From: an uncultured Fibrobacterota bacterium
GTDB taxonomy: Bacteria > Fibrobacterota > Chitinivibrionia > Chitinivibrionales > Chitinispirillaceae
DNA length: 9,953 nucleotides
Assembly (NCBI GenBank): GCA_903888815.1
Contig: CAISVC010000703.1
Span: 1 to 9,953, forward strand
Direction: 5' to 3'
In this document: positions 1-7,329 of the stretch, one piece after another
Position numbering within the stretch: position 1 is the first letter of the stretch
How the letters are laid out: each line of letters begins with the position of its first letter
The notes under the pieces: model-generated
The model's database searches: none
What the model was told of the DNA's origin: nothing
Seen by the model: only the letters and a program-made list of their open reading frames with translations
Translations under genes and position numbers: made by a program

Positions 1-486
1 CTTGCCGTTGGTCCCTCTTTCGGTTGACCAGTAAATCATAAAACTGTCCTTAACGGCGTCGAAAAATATCTGCGGCGCCCAGCAGCAGGCACAGTTGGGG
101 ATTTTCGCACCCACCGGAAGCGCTTTCTGGACACAAGTATTCTTGTTCCAGTCTCTTTGGTCTTTTACCGCCGCATAACCTATGCTCTGTTGGGTCCAGC
201 CCGATGTCCAGACAATGTGAAAAACTCCGGTGCGCGCATCGAATAAGGTATACGGGTCCCTCCCCAGATGCTCATAACTGATTATAGGCGTAAAAATTGG
301 CAGCTCATTGTTAATCTTCTGCCAGTTTACTCCATCCGAACTTATGGCTATACGGGCGCCTCTCTCTTGTTCTATGTTTATAAAATAGGTAAACTGGTAA
401 AAGTGCTGGCTGTTCGTATCCACGACATCCGCCGATGCGGCAAAGGACAGGGCCAGAGCGAACATTAAAACTTTCAGATATTTCAT
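1..486 (-). CDS. Secreted GH43/GH117-like beta-propeller glycosidase, N-terminal 162 residues (cut by window edge)
   Basis: The reading frame stays open from the ATG at 486 to the left edge, so only the N-terminal 162 codons are present. It opens with a signal peptide (MKYLKVLMFALALSFAASA, likely cleaved after ASA at about residue 19). The mature part shows beta-propeller blade repeats: 'ISSDGVNWQKI' (about 48-58), 'GRDPYTLFD' (75-83), 'FHIVWTSGWT' (89-98), 'IGYAAVKD' (102-109) and 'CWAPQIFFD' (125-133). These resemble secreted five-bladed propeller glycosidases of the GH43 type, where Asp77 of 'RDP' would be the candidate catalytic base; the remaining catalytic residues would lie off the window. 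An unusual Cys cluster, NCACC, precedes WAP. AGAGGG at 495-500, 8 bases upstream, supports the start. The gap to the upstream barrel gene is only 18 bases, so co-transcription is likely. The fold class is fairly secure; the exact family and substrate are not, and a non-catalytic propeller is possible. Confidence 0.72.
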   Translation of the reverse strand, partial: MKYLKVLMFALALSFAASADVVDTNSQHFYQFTYFINIEQERGARIAISSDGVNWQKINNELPIFTPIISYEHLGRDPYTLFDARTGVFHIVWTSGWTQQSIGYAAVKDQRDWNKNTCVQKALPVGAKIPNCACCWAPQIFFDAVKDSFMIYWSTERGTNGK

Positions 487-504
487 TATGAATGCCCTCT
501 TTTT

Positions 505-1818
505 CTAGAAAGTATATCCGAGTTTAAAAGTATAATACCACTCATTGTTCTTGCGGAGCGCTTCCTTTCCGTCCTCTTTCGTATAATCCAACCGGTACCA
601 ACGCATATGGTCCCGTGCGGCCTGGAATATGACGTTAAAATGGTCGGCGAATGTTTTCTTGCCGTAGACGCTCCACTTCCAGTCGTCGCCGTGATTATTG
701 AGGTACAAGGAGTCCTTCTCATTCCCATAGCTCGAAAGAGCGACTGGCTGATTGTCGAACATGATCGTGTTCAGGTTGTTCGGATACGGGTTGCCGAACC
801 ATTCTACCTCGACGCTTAAGAAATCCAATAACTTAAATGTGGGGACATTAAGCCCCGCCATGACCGGTATGCGTTGCCAAAGGGTATCGTACCGCGTATA
901 GCCGTCAAAACTCACGGGGTAATTGACAAGCCCAAGAATAGCCGCTTCGGAATACAGCTTCAAGTCCTGCTTTCCAAAGAGGTCGTTCCCCGGAAATAGT
1001 TGCTGGAGATCGAGGGTGAACCTTGCCATGACTTTCTGCCCGGCAAACGTATAATAATAGCGCATGCTGTCGAAAACGTATACATTTCCTTCATTTATCG
1101 GAGTGGTATTGTCCCAGTTTACAGATAAAATACTGCACCAGCTTGCTCCCAGCCCAAACTCAAACAGGGGTGAGGGCTTCCAGGAGAGCAGGCCCGAGAG
1201 GTTAAGGTCGCCGATTGCCGTCCACTCGGTATTGGTCGTCGCCAGAACGTCCCAATTAACGCACCTCCCCAAAGACCCGCTTACGTGCAGCCCCAAGAGC
1301 CGCGTCATGGGAAAATCGAAATTTGTAATAAGATACTGCGGGTAGGTACCGCTCCTGAAGAGGTACTCGCCAAGGTTCCTGACTTCGCTGTTATACTTGA
1401 ACGGGAAGTAACCCGCATCAATAGCCAGACAGGGGTTTTCTTTATCACCCATCGTATAGATCAGATCGGCCCGCGAAAGATAGGGATAAAAATTCAGCCG
1501 CCGGGACTGTCCGAGATCCGACGAATACACTACGTTGTCATTGCATACCTTTAGTTCCATTCCCAGGTTTCCGGTGAGCGGCAGATTATTGAACTTCGCC
1601 AGCACATTGAGACCGACGTCCATTTCCTGGATCCAGACATGGTCCCAAGTGGCTTGCGTCGTAATACTGGATTCATTTTCTCCCTTGACAACCTGGCCCT
1701 CTCTCAACGCGACAAACCCGGTCGGCACAAGCGTAGGCGTGGCATTCTCTCCATAGCTTATTCCACAAGCTATGAATATCGCAACGCAGACAATCGACAC
1801 CTTGGACACCTTTTGCAT
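505..1818 (-). CDS. Outer-membrane beta-barrel protein (uncharacterised family)
   Basis: This 437-residue protein has a signal peptide (residues 1 to about 23, MQKVSKVSIVCVAIFIACGISYG) and a mature part full of alternating polar/hydrophobic, aromatic-rich strands such as 'LNFYPYLSRADLIYTMG', 'RYYYTFAGQKVMARFTLDL', 'WKWSVYGKK' and 'FNVIFQAARDHMRWYRLDY'. It ends 'EWYYTFKLGYTF': a terminal strand with a C-terminal Phe is the classic recognition signal for BamA-type insertion into the outer membrane. No TonB box or plug domain is visible, so it is not a SusC-like transporter. The frame can be extended to 1983, but that would overlap the end of the preceding gene and put 55 basic residues before the signal peptide; AAGGAG just before the ATG at 1818 decides the start. 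It lies between a binding-type surface protein and a glycosidase, which suggests a porin or surface-anchoring role in glycan use. I do not recognise a named family, so the function is inferred. Confidence 0.85.
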   Translation of the reverse strand: MQKVSKVSIVCVAIFIACGISYGENATPTLVPTGFVALREGQVVKGENESSITTQATWDHVWIQEMDVGLNVLAKFNNLPLTGNLGMELKVCNDNVVYSSDLGQSRRLNFYPYLSRADLIYTMGDKENPCLAIDAGYFPFKYNSEVRNLGEYLFRSGTYPQYLITNFDFPMTRLLGLHVSGSLGRCVNWDVLATTNTEWTAIGDLNLSGLLSWKPSPLFEFGLGASWCSILSVNWDNTTPINEGNVYVFDSMRYYYTFAGQKVMARFTLDLQQLFPGNDLFGKQDLKLYSEAAILGLVNYPVSFDGYTRYDTLWQRIPVMAGLNVPTFKLLDFLSVEVEWFGNPYPNNLNTIMFDNQPVALSSYGNEKDSLYLNNHGDDWKWSVYGKKTFADHFNVIFQAARDHMRWYRLDYTKEDGKEALRKNNEWYYTFKLGYTF

Positions 1819-1820
1819 GG

Positions 1821-1829
1821 CTCTCCTTT
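1821..1829 (-). promoter_or_regulatory. Ribosome binding site for the outer-membrane barrel gene
   Basis: Read on the minus strand this is AAAGGAGAG, with AAGGAG 4 bases from the ATG at 1818. It selects that ATG, directly followed by a signal peptide, over the longer open frame that starts inside the preceding gene. Confidence 0.75.
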
Positions 1830-1864
1830 GTTTGATTAAGCGGAAGTAAATTTCCAAAACAGTA

Positions 1865-2911
1865 TCAAGTTTGAGGGCTTTTCTTTTTCCGTTTCCTGTG
1901 TGCCATCGCCTTGAAAAACAGAGGCGGAATAAGTGCCATGCCGGTTCCCGACCCGCATCCGCAGCCCGTTTTTTCTTTAGCATCCACCGTCAGTGTTGCG
2001 CTTTGCGAGGTGAAACTCAGGTTGGTGCTCGAGACAGTCACCGCGACCGTATACACTCCGGCATCCGCGGTTTTTACGGAACCCAGGCTGTAAACCGAAT
2101 CGTTTCCTCCGGCGATAGCAACCCCGTCCTTCTTCCATTGATAGGTCACCGCGGCTGCTGAGTCTGCGCGTGATGTCGCGACCCTTAAAGTCACCGCTTC
2201 TCCTTCAGTAACCTTCTGCGACACCGGTGATGAATCAATAGGATTGCATCCGGCGAGCCTGATATTATCAATTTTCAAACACCCCGGAGGGCTTGACTGG
2301 TTCGTATCAAGCGGATCGGCATTATTGATGAGTACCACCATCTCATAATATTTATTATTATTCCTGGCACTGTCCGGTTTATTTTGAACGCTCTCCGGAA
2401 TAATTATCGTGTCGACTTTCCAGGTGTCTGAAGCCGCAAACGACCCAATTGTTTCAACGAATGAGGGGTCACCGCATTTGCCGCTGTTATACCAGAACCT
2501 GACCGTCACTTTGTGGGTCGAAAGCGGCCCCTTATGCGCCATTATGAGATATTTATACCGTGCCAGGGGATATCCTGTAATACCGTAGTCCCAGGCGGTT
2601 TTAAAGCCCGCATAGCCTGGACGCCAGTCGCGATACAGTATGGTATTTGTATCAAAAGGGTCCTTGACAAAAATGGAATCAGTGGTAAATTGATAATTGA
2701 AATTGATATAATACGACCCATTGTACGAGTTACCGGTATCGGTTGCATACGTACGATTAAAGTTTATGTCTCTTGCAGTGTCATAAAAAACAAAGCTGGT
2801 ATACCAGAGATTGCCGGAATCGGCAAACATCCATAAAGGGTCCTCTGTACCAAAAGCAGACCAGGAAGACAAAACCACGAACAACATTGCTGCATTTTTA
2901 CAAAGCTTCAT
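1865..2911 (-). CDS. Secreted surface protein: jelly-roll (CBM-like) domain, Ig-like domain and Cys-rich C-terminal sorting tail
   Basis: The 348-residue protein has four parts. A signal peptide spans 1 to about 22 (ending SAFGTE). Residues about 24-222 look like a beta-sandwich of the carbohydrate-binding type: 'HKVTVRFWYNSG' (133-144), 'SDTWKVDTIIIPE' (161-173), 'YYEMVVLINN' (188-197), and a closing 'GCLKIDNIRLAG' (210-221), a 'KIDNIRL' ending common in such modules. Residues about 227-310 are an Ig-like domain, with 'VTEGEAVTLRV', 'YQWKKDGVAI' and 'TADAGVYTVAV'. The end is a sorting-signal-like tail: GCGCGSGTG (316-324), a short hydrophobic stretch (325-337) and a basic cluster HRKRKKK (338-344). 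No catalytic motif is visible, so it is probably a non-enzymatic glycan-binding or cell-surface component. The start is supported by AGGAG 8 bases upstream. It leads a tight run with the barrel gene, 46 bases downstream. The fold assignments come from pattern recognition and the ligand is unknown. Confidence 0.8.
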   Translation of the reverse strand: MKLCKNAAMLFVVLSSWSAFGTEDPLWMFADSGNLWYTSFVFYDTARDINFNRTYATDTGNSYNGSYYINFNYQFTTDSIFVKDPFDTNTILYRDWRPGYAGFKTAWDYGITGYPLARYKYLIMAHKGPLSTHKVTVRFWYNSGKCGDPSFVETIGSFAASDTWKVDTIIIPESVQNKPDSARNNNKYYEMVVLINNADPLDTNQSSPPGCLKIDNIRLAGCNPIDSSPVSQKVTEGEAVTLRVATSRADSAAAVTYQWKKDGVAIAGGNDSVYSLGSVKTADAGVYTVAVTVSSTNLSFTSQSATLTVDAKEKTGCGCGSGTGMALIPPLFFKAMAHRKRKKKSPQT

Positions 2912-2948
2912 TATGCCGGCTCCTATTAATGGTGAATATTTTGCTTAT

Positions 2949-2957
2949 ATTATAACA
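2949..2957 (-). promoter_or_regulatory. Extended -10 promoter for the binding protein/barrel/propeller run
   Basis: On the minus strand this reads TGTTATAAT, a perfect TATAAT -10 box preceded by the TGn extension. No good -35 box sits 16-18 bases upstream, which is normal for extended -10 promoters. Transcription would start near 2942 and give a leader of about 30 bases before the ATG at 2911. It lies in the 83-base gap after the GH51 gene, so genes to the left may be transcribed separately from the hydrolases to the right. Confidence 0.5.
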
Positions 2958-2994
2958 TAAAATAAACCGAAATTCCTGGATTTTAAATATCCGT

Positions 2995-4764
2995 TTACCT
3001 CGTTATGATCAATCGCTCGGATTTTGTTACCTCTCCGGCCTCCAGCTTCACGATATAGACGTTTTTCCCCATGTCGCAGCTTTTCGGCTGCCAGACAAGA
3101 CTTTTCTGGCCGGCCTCAATGGCGCCGTTATAAGTATCAACGATTGTTCGCCCGTCAATATCGTACAGCGAAAGGCGTACCGGCATTCTGCGCGCTGCCG
3201 GATAACTCACGACGATTCTGCCTCCGGCCGCGGTTTTTATAGAGAAGTCGCCCGCGGACCGGATTACGTCCGGTGCATGGACGCCGACCTGCGGCGAAAC
3301 CGTCAGCATGACGACGCTGTGCGCCGGAAGCGTGGTGGTGATCGTCGTTCCGGCAAGCGAGAAATTGGTAAACGTCTGGAGACTGGCAGTGTCCGTGGCG
3401 GTAAAGCTGGTTATGCCGCTGGTGATTGACGCGCCGTTCACCATCTGTCCGGTCACTGTCGTGTAGGTGCGGGGCGAGTTGTTCAGGTTTATCGTAAGGC
3501 TCTGGCTGTTGGCGTCGTGAGTATTGACAACACTTATATGCAGGACATTGCTGGCGTCCACTGAAGCCGACGCATTAAGCTGCGGGATGCTCTGGTTAGT
3601 AGGGTTGTTAGTCCATGTCACCGGCACCATCTTTGCGTTATGGTGGGGTTTGTACATTTTAAAGACCCAGAAGACCGGCGTCTTCCTCATCACGGTCCCC
3701 CCCTCAGCACTATTGGTAAGCATGAGCGCCTGGATGACGTTCACCGGCTGTGCCACCAGCGCCATTTTCACCCGCGCGCAGCGGTTGTTGAAAATGTTAA
3801 GGTTCATTCCGGCGATCACGGCGTCCCGTACCGTGCTCCAGTTGAACGAAGTCCCATGTCCGGCGTCGTCGTACCATGCTCCCCACTCATCAACGCAGAG
3901 CGCGACGGAACTGGGTATGGAAAATCCGTTGATACTGCCATCGATAGCCCAGGCCCGCTGCAGCTGCGCATAATACTGGGCCACGGTAAAACCCGATGAG
4001 GGGCCTTTTGCGCTCCAGTTGGTAACCGCATAATAATGGTATGATATTCCCATCGGGCCGCTCTTTCCCGCGGCATAGGTAGCATCAGCGTTGACCCATC
4101 CACCGCCCGAACCTCCGTCCATGATATGCATCACGCTGCTCGTTGCCCAGGACGGCTCCGCAGTATACCACTGATCAAATTTCGTCTGATAGGACGCCTG
4201 CGTCATACTGCCGCACGGGGACCACTCCTCGTTCCCGATCTTCCAGAATTTGAGAATGCTCAACCAGGTGGGACGGGCTTGAATATAGGTCAACCAAGCG
4301 TTCATTTCGGCGGAAGTGCCGCTCTGAATGTTGGCCGTGGGATATGACAGGGCGACCGACAGCGAACAGAGCTTGAAGTATTCGGGCGTGCCAAGGCCGT
4401 TGGTCATCTCGCCGCCCGGTCTGGAGGACTGCGGCGATGCGGTACCGTCTTGCCAGTGGTACTGGTCGGCGAAACAGCCTCCCGGAAATTCGATGCAGCC
4501 GACCCCTGCCTCTTGGAAGCCGGCAATGACATCGTTACGCATTCCGTTGGTATTGGGAATGGACGAGCCGGTCCCTACAAAAACTCCATTGTAGATGCAC
4601 CTGCCGTAGTTTTCCATCAAACATCCGTACAGGGCTTTTTCGATGGTAGTCGTAGCCGAGCCGAGATTCAGGCCCAGGGTCTGACCGGATACGCTGAACG
4701 CGCCGCACAGCGCGCCCGCGACGACCAACTTCACGACACTTCCGAGAACTTGTTTGTACTTCAT
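2995..4764 (-). CDS. Secreted GH51 alpha-L-arabinofuranosidase with C-terminal sorting-like domain
   Basis: This 589-residue enzyme should release terminal alpha-L-arabinofuranosyl groups from plant polysaccharides or their oligosaccharides. A signal peptide covers 1 to about 28 (ends SVSGQT). The GH51 TIM barrel follows, with family motifs in order: 'YGCLMENYGR' (46-55), 'FPGGCFADQYHWQDG' (93-107), 'GTPEYF' (125-130), 'FWKIGNEEW' (173-181; Glu179 acid/base), 'SYHYY' (241-245), 'VDEWGAWY' (291-298; Glu293 nucleophile) and 'VFKMYKPH' (367-374). A beta-sandwich follows to about 490. Residues about 515-589 form a separate tail with 'LYDIDGRTI' and 'NVYIVKLEAGE', like the type-A sorting domains of Bacteroidota and Fibrobacterota. 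Odd point: the Arg usually found two residues before the Pro of PGG is Glu92 here. The frame extends 31 codons upstream, but the signal peptide and an AGGGGG site favour the ATG at 4764. Most GH51 enzymes are intracellular, so secretion is notable. Family confidence is high; the exact substrate is inferred. Confidence 0.94.
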   Translation of the reverse strand: MKYKQVLGSVVKLVVAGALCGAFSVSGQTLGLNLGSATTTIEKALYGCLMENYGRCIYNGVFVGTGSSIPNTNGMRNDVIAGFQEAGVGCIEFPGGCFADQYHWQDGTASPQSSRPGGEMTNGLGTPEYFKLCSLSVALSYPTANIQSGTSAEMNAWLTYIQARPTWLSILKFWKIGNEEWSPCGSMTQASYQTKFDQWYTAEPSWATSSVMHIMDGGSGGGWVNADATYAAGKSGPMGISYHYYAVTNWSAKGPSSGFTVAQYYAQLQRAWAIDGSINGFSIPSSVALCVDEWGAWYDDAGHGTSFNWSTVRDAVIAGMNLNIFNNRCARVKMALVAQPVNVIQALMLTNSAEGGTVMRKTPVFWVFKMYKPHHNAKMVPVTWTNNPTNQSIPQLNASASVDASNVLHISVVNTHDANSQSLTINLNNSPRTYTTVTGQMVNGASITSGITSFTATDTASLQTFTNFSLAGTTITTTLPAHSVVMLTVSPQVGVHAPDVIRSAGDFSIKTAAGGRIVVSYPAARRMPVRLSLYDIDGRTIVDTYNGAIEAGQKSLVWQPKSCDMGKNVYIVKLEAGEVTKSERLIITR

Positions 4765-4770
4765 AAAAAA

Positions 4771-4780
4771 TCCCCCTTTT
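4771..4780 (-). promoter_or_regulatory. Ribosome binding site for the GH51 gene
   Basis: On the minus strand this reads AAAAGGGGGA, ending 6 bases before the ATG at 4764. It supports that start, which begins the signal peptide, over the more upstream ATG at 4857. Confidence 0.6.
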
Positions 4781-4833
4781 TGTGGTAATGATTTAAATCC
4801 CATCATCAAGTAATTATGCTTCCCTGTGGTTAT

Positions 4834-4863
4834 CGTATAGCAATCCTTTATTAACATAGTAAA
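4834..4863 (-). promoter_or_regulatory. Weak candidate promoter upstream of GH51
   Basis: On the minus strand TTTACT (4863-4858) and TATACG (4839-4834) are 18 bases apart, and TGC just before the -10 gives an extended -10 character. Both boxes match consensus at only 4 of 6 positions. The surrounding 231-base gap (4765-4995) is strongly AT-rich and holds two copies of ATTAATTAA (4887-4895 and 4942-4950) that could be regulator sites. I see no gene and no convincing terminator in the gap. Confidence 0.28.
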
Positions 4864-4995
4864 TCTGTATGAACCATATATCCACTATTAATTAATCAAT
4901 TTGCACTTTTTGATATATCTTTAAATAATACAGGATGAAAGATTAATTAAGCGAACCGGCACCATGCAACGCGGATATATTTTTCAGCTGCTCTT

Positions 4996-7266
4996 TTAAA
5001 AAGAAAAACGTACCGAAACACGAGTGTTTGTTTCTGTCATTTTTTTGCAGCAAGCGCGGCAGGTTATGGCGCCGGTCTGGCCTGCACGGGTTTTCACGAA
5101 AAATGCGGTTTTCCCGTCTTCCAGAGCGATCGGACTTTCGCCTAAAAAATCGCCTGCGCCGTTTACAGAAATTGAAACAATGTCATTCGTCTGGGGAACC
5201 ACCTGCCCGAACGAGTCTACGGCAGTTACGACAACCCGCGTCATATCACCGCCCTGTTCGAGGACAGTATCATCAGGAGCTATTATCAGACGAACCGGAA
5301 CTCCGGGTGTCCTGCGGACGAATGTTGCCGCTGCTTTATCGCCGATATAGCCTATGGCCTTGAGTTCCCCGGCTTCGAATGGCACAGAATCCCAGACAAA
5401 CAGCGGGTGCCGAAGCGATAAGAAGCGATTCGGTGAATATTTCCCCTTTGAACTATCGTTGACAAACAGCTCCACTTTTTCGCAATTGCTTGCCACCCAG
5501 ACATTGTTCGGGGTCAGGGCCTTTTTCCAGTAATGCGCGATGTACACCATGGGGCCGTACACTATTGGATCGGCCTGTGACTTATAAAAGTACGCCGCGT
5601 GTTTGGGTATCCGGAAAATATCCGCGACCCCGTGATAGCAGACCTTTTTCTCCGCATACCGGTAGGGCGAATTGTAATCGAACGCGCACCATCCCAAAAG
5701 ACCTGCGATCTTCGGATTCGCCGCGGCGGAATCGTGGACTGCCGCATGAGCAAGCATCTGATCGATCAACCGCTGCTCATCGTCCCATGAATGCGTTGCG
5801 AATCTATGCCCCACGCTTTCTGCCGTTATCCAGGGCAGCGGGCGGGGTGTTCCCGCTGGAACCGAAAAATTATAGGCCCACACATCTTCCAGAAATTCAC
5901 GCATGGAACCGCGGCCCAGAACACGCACGCCATGCGTAGGCCGGTGGGGATCAAGCGTCCTAGCCAGCTGGTTAGTCCTGACATACAGGTCGTGGAAATC
6001 CGCCGATTCATTTATCCGTACGCCGAAGCTGACGATTGACGGATGGTTGCGGTCCCGCATAATCATCTCTTCGACATTTTTCAGGGCGATAGCCTGCCAG
6101 GCGATATTACCGCTCACAAACAACCATCCGGGCATCTCTTCGAGCACGAGCAGCCCTATTTCGTCGCAGCGGTCGAGAAATGCGGGGCTCTGCGGATAAT
6201 GCGAACAGCGTACGATGTTGCATCCGAAATCGTATTTGATGATATCCGCATCTTTTCTCTGCAGCCTGCCGGCCGCTGCCCTGCCGATAAAAGGATAGGT
6301 CTCGTGACGGTTCAGCCCCCTGAGCTTCATCTGGCGGTCGTTGATGGAAAACGTGCCGTCGGTTTTACTGAATGCAACGGAACGCATCCCGAACTTCTGC
6401 AAATGCTCATCCACACACATGGAACTGTCCTGTAGCCCGGTACGTGCCGTATACAAATAAGGATGATCGGGATGCCATAACCAGGGAATTGTTATCGGGC
6501 TTGTGACATACGTGAATTCATAACTGGAAGCTGCCGATACTGTTCCGCAGGCATTCCCTGTTGCGACAACTGTATTAGACGAATCAACGATAGCGGTAGT
6601 AACGGTACAGCTTTTTTGTACGGTACTGTTATTGATTACTCTGGTCCTGACGCTGACGCGATCAGGGTTGGCCGAATCCCTTGACACATATACCCAGTCC
6701 ACATGGAGCGGATTGACGACGATCAAGGCTGCGTCGCGTACGATCCCGCCGAAAATCATGTAATCGACATTGACCCCTTCGGGCGGGACATCTTTGCGTT
6801 GTCTCGAATCGACCCGTACCGCGATAATATTATCGCTGCCGATTTTTACTTTTTCCGTGATATCAAAAGTAAATGGCGTATATGCGCCTTTATGCTCACC
6901 CGCTCTCTGCCCGTTCACATACACTTCTGCCACATTGGACACGCCCTGGAACTCTATAACAAATCGCCTCCCCGCATATTCCATAGGAGGAGTAAAATGT
7001 CTGCGGTACCAGGCGATCAGCGCAAATGACGAGGTGTCAAAATTGGAATGTGCAACAATTTTATTCGCATGCGGAAGGCAGACAGGCTTGAATGATGATT
7101 CGTTCAATCCGACAGATTGGCCCTGTGCGATATCTTTCGGCGCAAACAGCCAGCCGGGATTAAAATTGATCACGACACGGTCAGATCCTTTGGAGGCCAT
7201 TGCAGGAAATGCTGTGCTTATCAGTGCTGCTATTACTGCGGCAGGTACTACGAGTCCCGTTCTCAT
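4996..7266 (-). CDS. Secreted GH2 beta-galactosidase-like glycoside hydrolase
   Basis: The 756-residue protein is a complete GH2 enzyme with an N-terminal signal peptide (1-24, ending PAMA). The order is: sugar-binding jelly roll (about 31-185; 'FQGVSNVAEVYVNGQRAGEHKGAYTPF' region, 106-132), Ig-like sandwich (about 190-297), TIM barrel (about 300-565), and C-terminal sandwich domains (about 570-750, including 'VELFVNDSSKGKY' and 'VRLIIAPDD'). Barrel motifs are clear: 'LRGLNRHETYPFIG' (315-328), 'NIVRCSHYPQSPAFLDRCDE' (350-369), 'NHPSIVSFGVRINES' (407-421; Glu420 acid/base) and 'TAESVGH' (481-487; Glu483 nucleophile), followed by 'GWCAFDYN' (525-532). The 'GVRINES' and 'GWCAFDYN' forms fit a beta-galactosidase-like subgroup, but beta-glucuronidase or other GH2 activities cannot be excluded. 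Unlike GH43 and GH51 here it lacks a sorting-like tail, ending 'VSVRFSF'. No ribosome site lies at normal distance from the ATG. It starts 63 bases after GH43, probably in the same transcript. Confidence 0.93.
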   Translation of the reverse strand: MRTGLVVPAAVIAALISTAFPAMASKGSDRVVINFNPGWLFAPKDIAQGQSVGLNESSFKPVCLPHANKIVAHSNFDTSSFALIAWYRRHFTPPMEYAGRRFVIEFQGVSNVAEVYVNGQRAGEHKGAYTPFTFDITEKVKIGSDNIIAVRVDSRQRKDVPPEGVNVDYMIFGGIVRDAALIVVNPLHVDWVYVSRDSANPDRVSVRTRVINNSTVQKSCTVTTAIVDSSNTVVATGNACGTVSAASSYEFTYVTSPITIPWLWHPDHPYLYTARTGLQDSSMCVDEHLQKFGMRSVAFSKTDGTFSINDRQMKLRGLNRHETYPFIGRAAAGRLQRKDADIIKYDFGCNIVRCSHYPQSPAFLDRCDEIGLLVLEEMPGWLFVSGNIAWQAIALKNVEEMIMRDRNHPSIVSFGVRINESADFHDLYVRTNQLARTLDPHRPTHGVRVLGRGSMREFLEDVWAYNFSVPAGTPRPLPWITAESVGHRFATHSWDDEQRLIDQMLAHAAVHDSAAANPKIAGLLGWCAFDYNSPYRYAEKKVCYHGVADIFRIPKHAAYFYKSQADPIVYGPMVYIAHYWKKALTPNNVWVASNCEKVELFVNDSSKGKYSPNRFLSLRHPLFVWDSVPFEAGELKAIGYIGDKAAATFVRRTPGVPVRLIIAPDDTVLEQGGDMTRVVVTAVDSFGQVVPQTNDIVSISVNGAGDFLGESPIALEDGKTAFFVKTRAGQTGAITCRACCKKMTETNTRVSVRFSF

Positions 7267-7329
7267 ATAGTAATAAATTATAATAATTGAAGCCTTTCCT
7301 TACCTTAACAACAAACGGTGCCCGCTCCC

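Noticed and set aside
1819..1983. N-terminal extension of the outer-membrane barrel gene to 1983
   Set aside because: It overlaps the last 119 bases of the upstream gene, encodes a basic stretch before a perfect signal peptide, and the ATG at 1818 has a strong ribosome site.
3524..3973. Plus-strand 149-codon open frame inside GH51
   Set aside because: It lies wholly antisense to well-supported GH51 catalytic coding sequence, with no recognisable domain; a shadow frame.
4765..4857. N-terminal extension of the GH51 gene by 31 codons
   Set aside because: It would bury the signal peptide inside the protein, and the ribosome site at 4771-4780 points to the ATG at 4764.
5020..5033. Inverted repeat AAACAC/GTGTTT near the end of GH2 as a possible terminator
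   Set aside because: The arms are 6 AT-rich bases with a 2-base loop, lie inside the coding sequence and are not directly followed by a T tract on the transcribed strand.
5490..5939. Plus-strand 149-codon open frame inside GH2
   Set aside because: It is antisense to the GH2 barrel and rich in Arg/Pro as expected for a shadow frame, with no domain or ribosome site support.
6770..7270. Plus-strand 166-codon open frame antisense to the GH2 N-terminus
   Set aside because: It has no domain pattern, and the minus-strand frame there encodes a clear signal peptide and GH2 sugar-binding domain.
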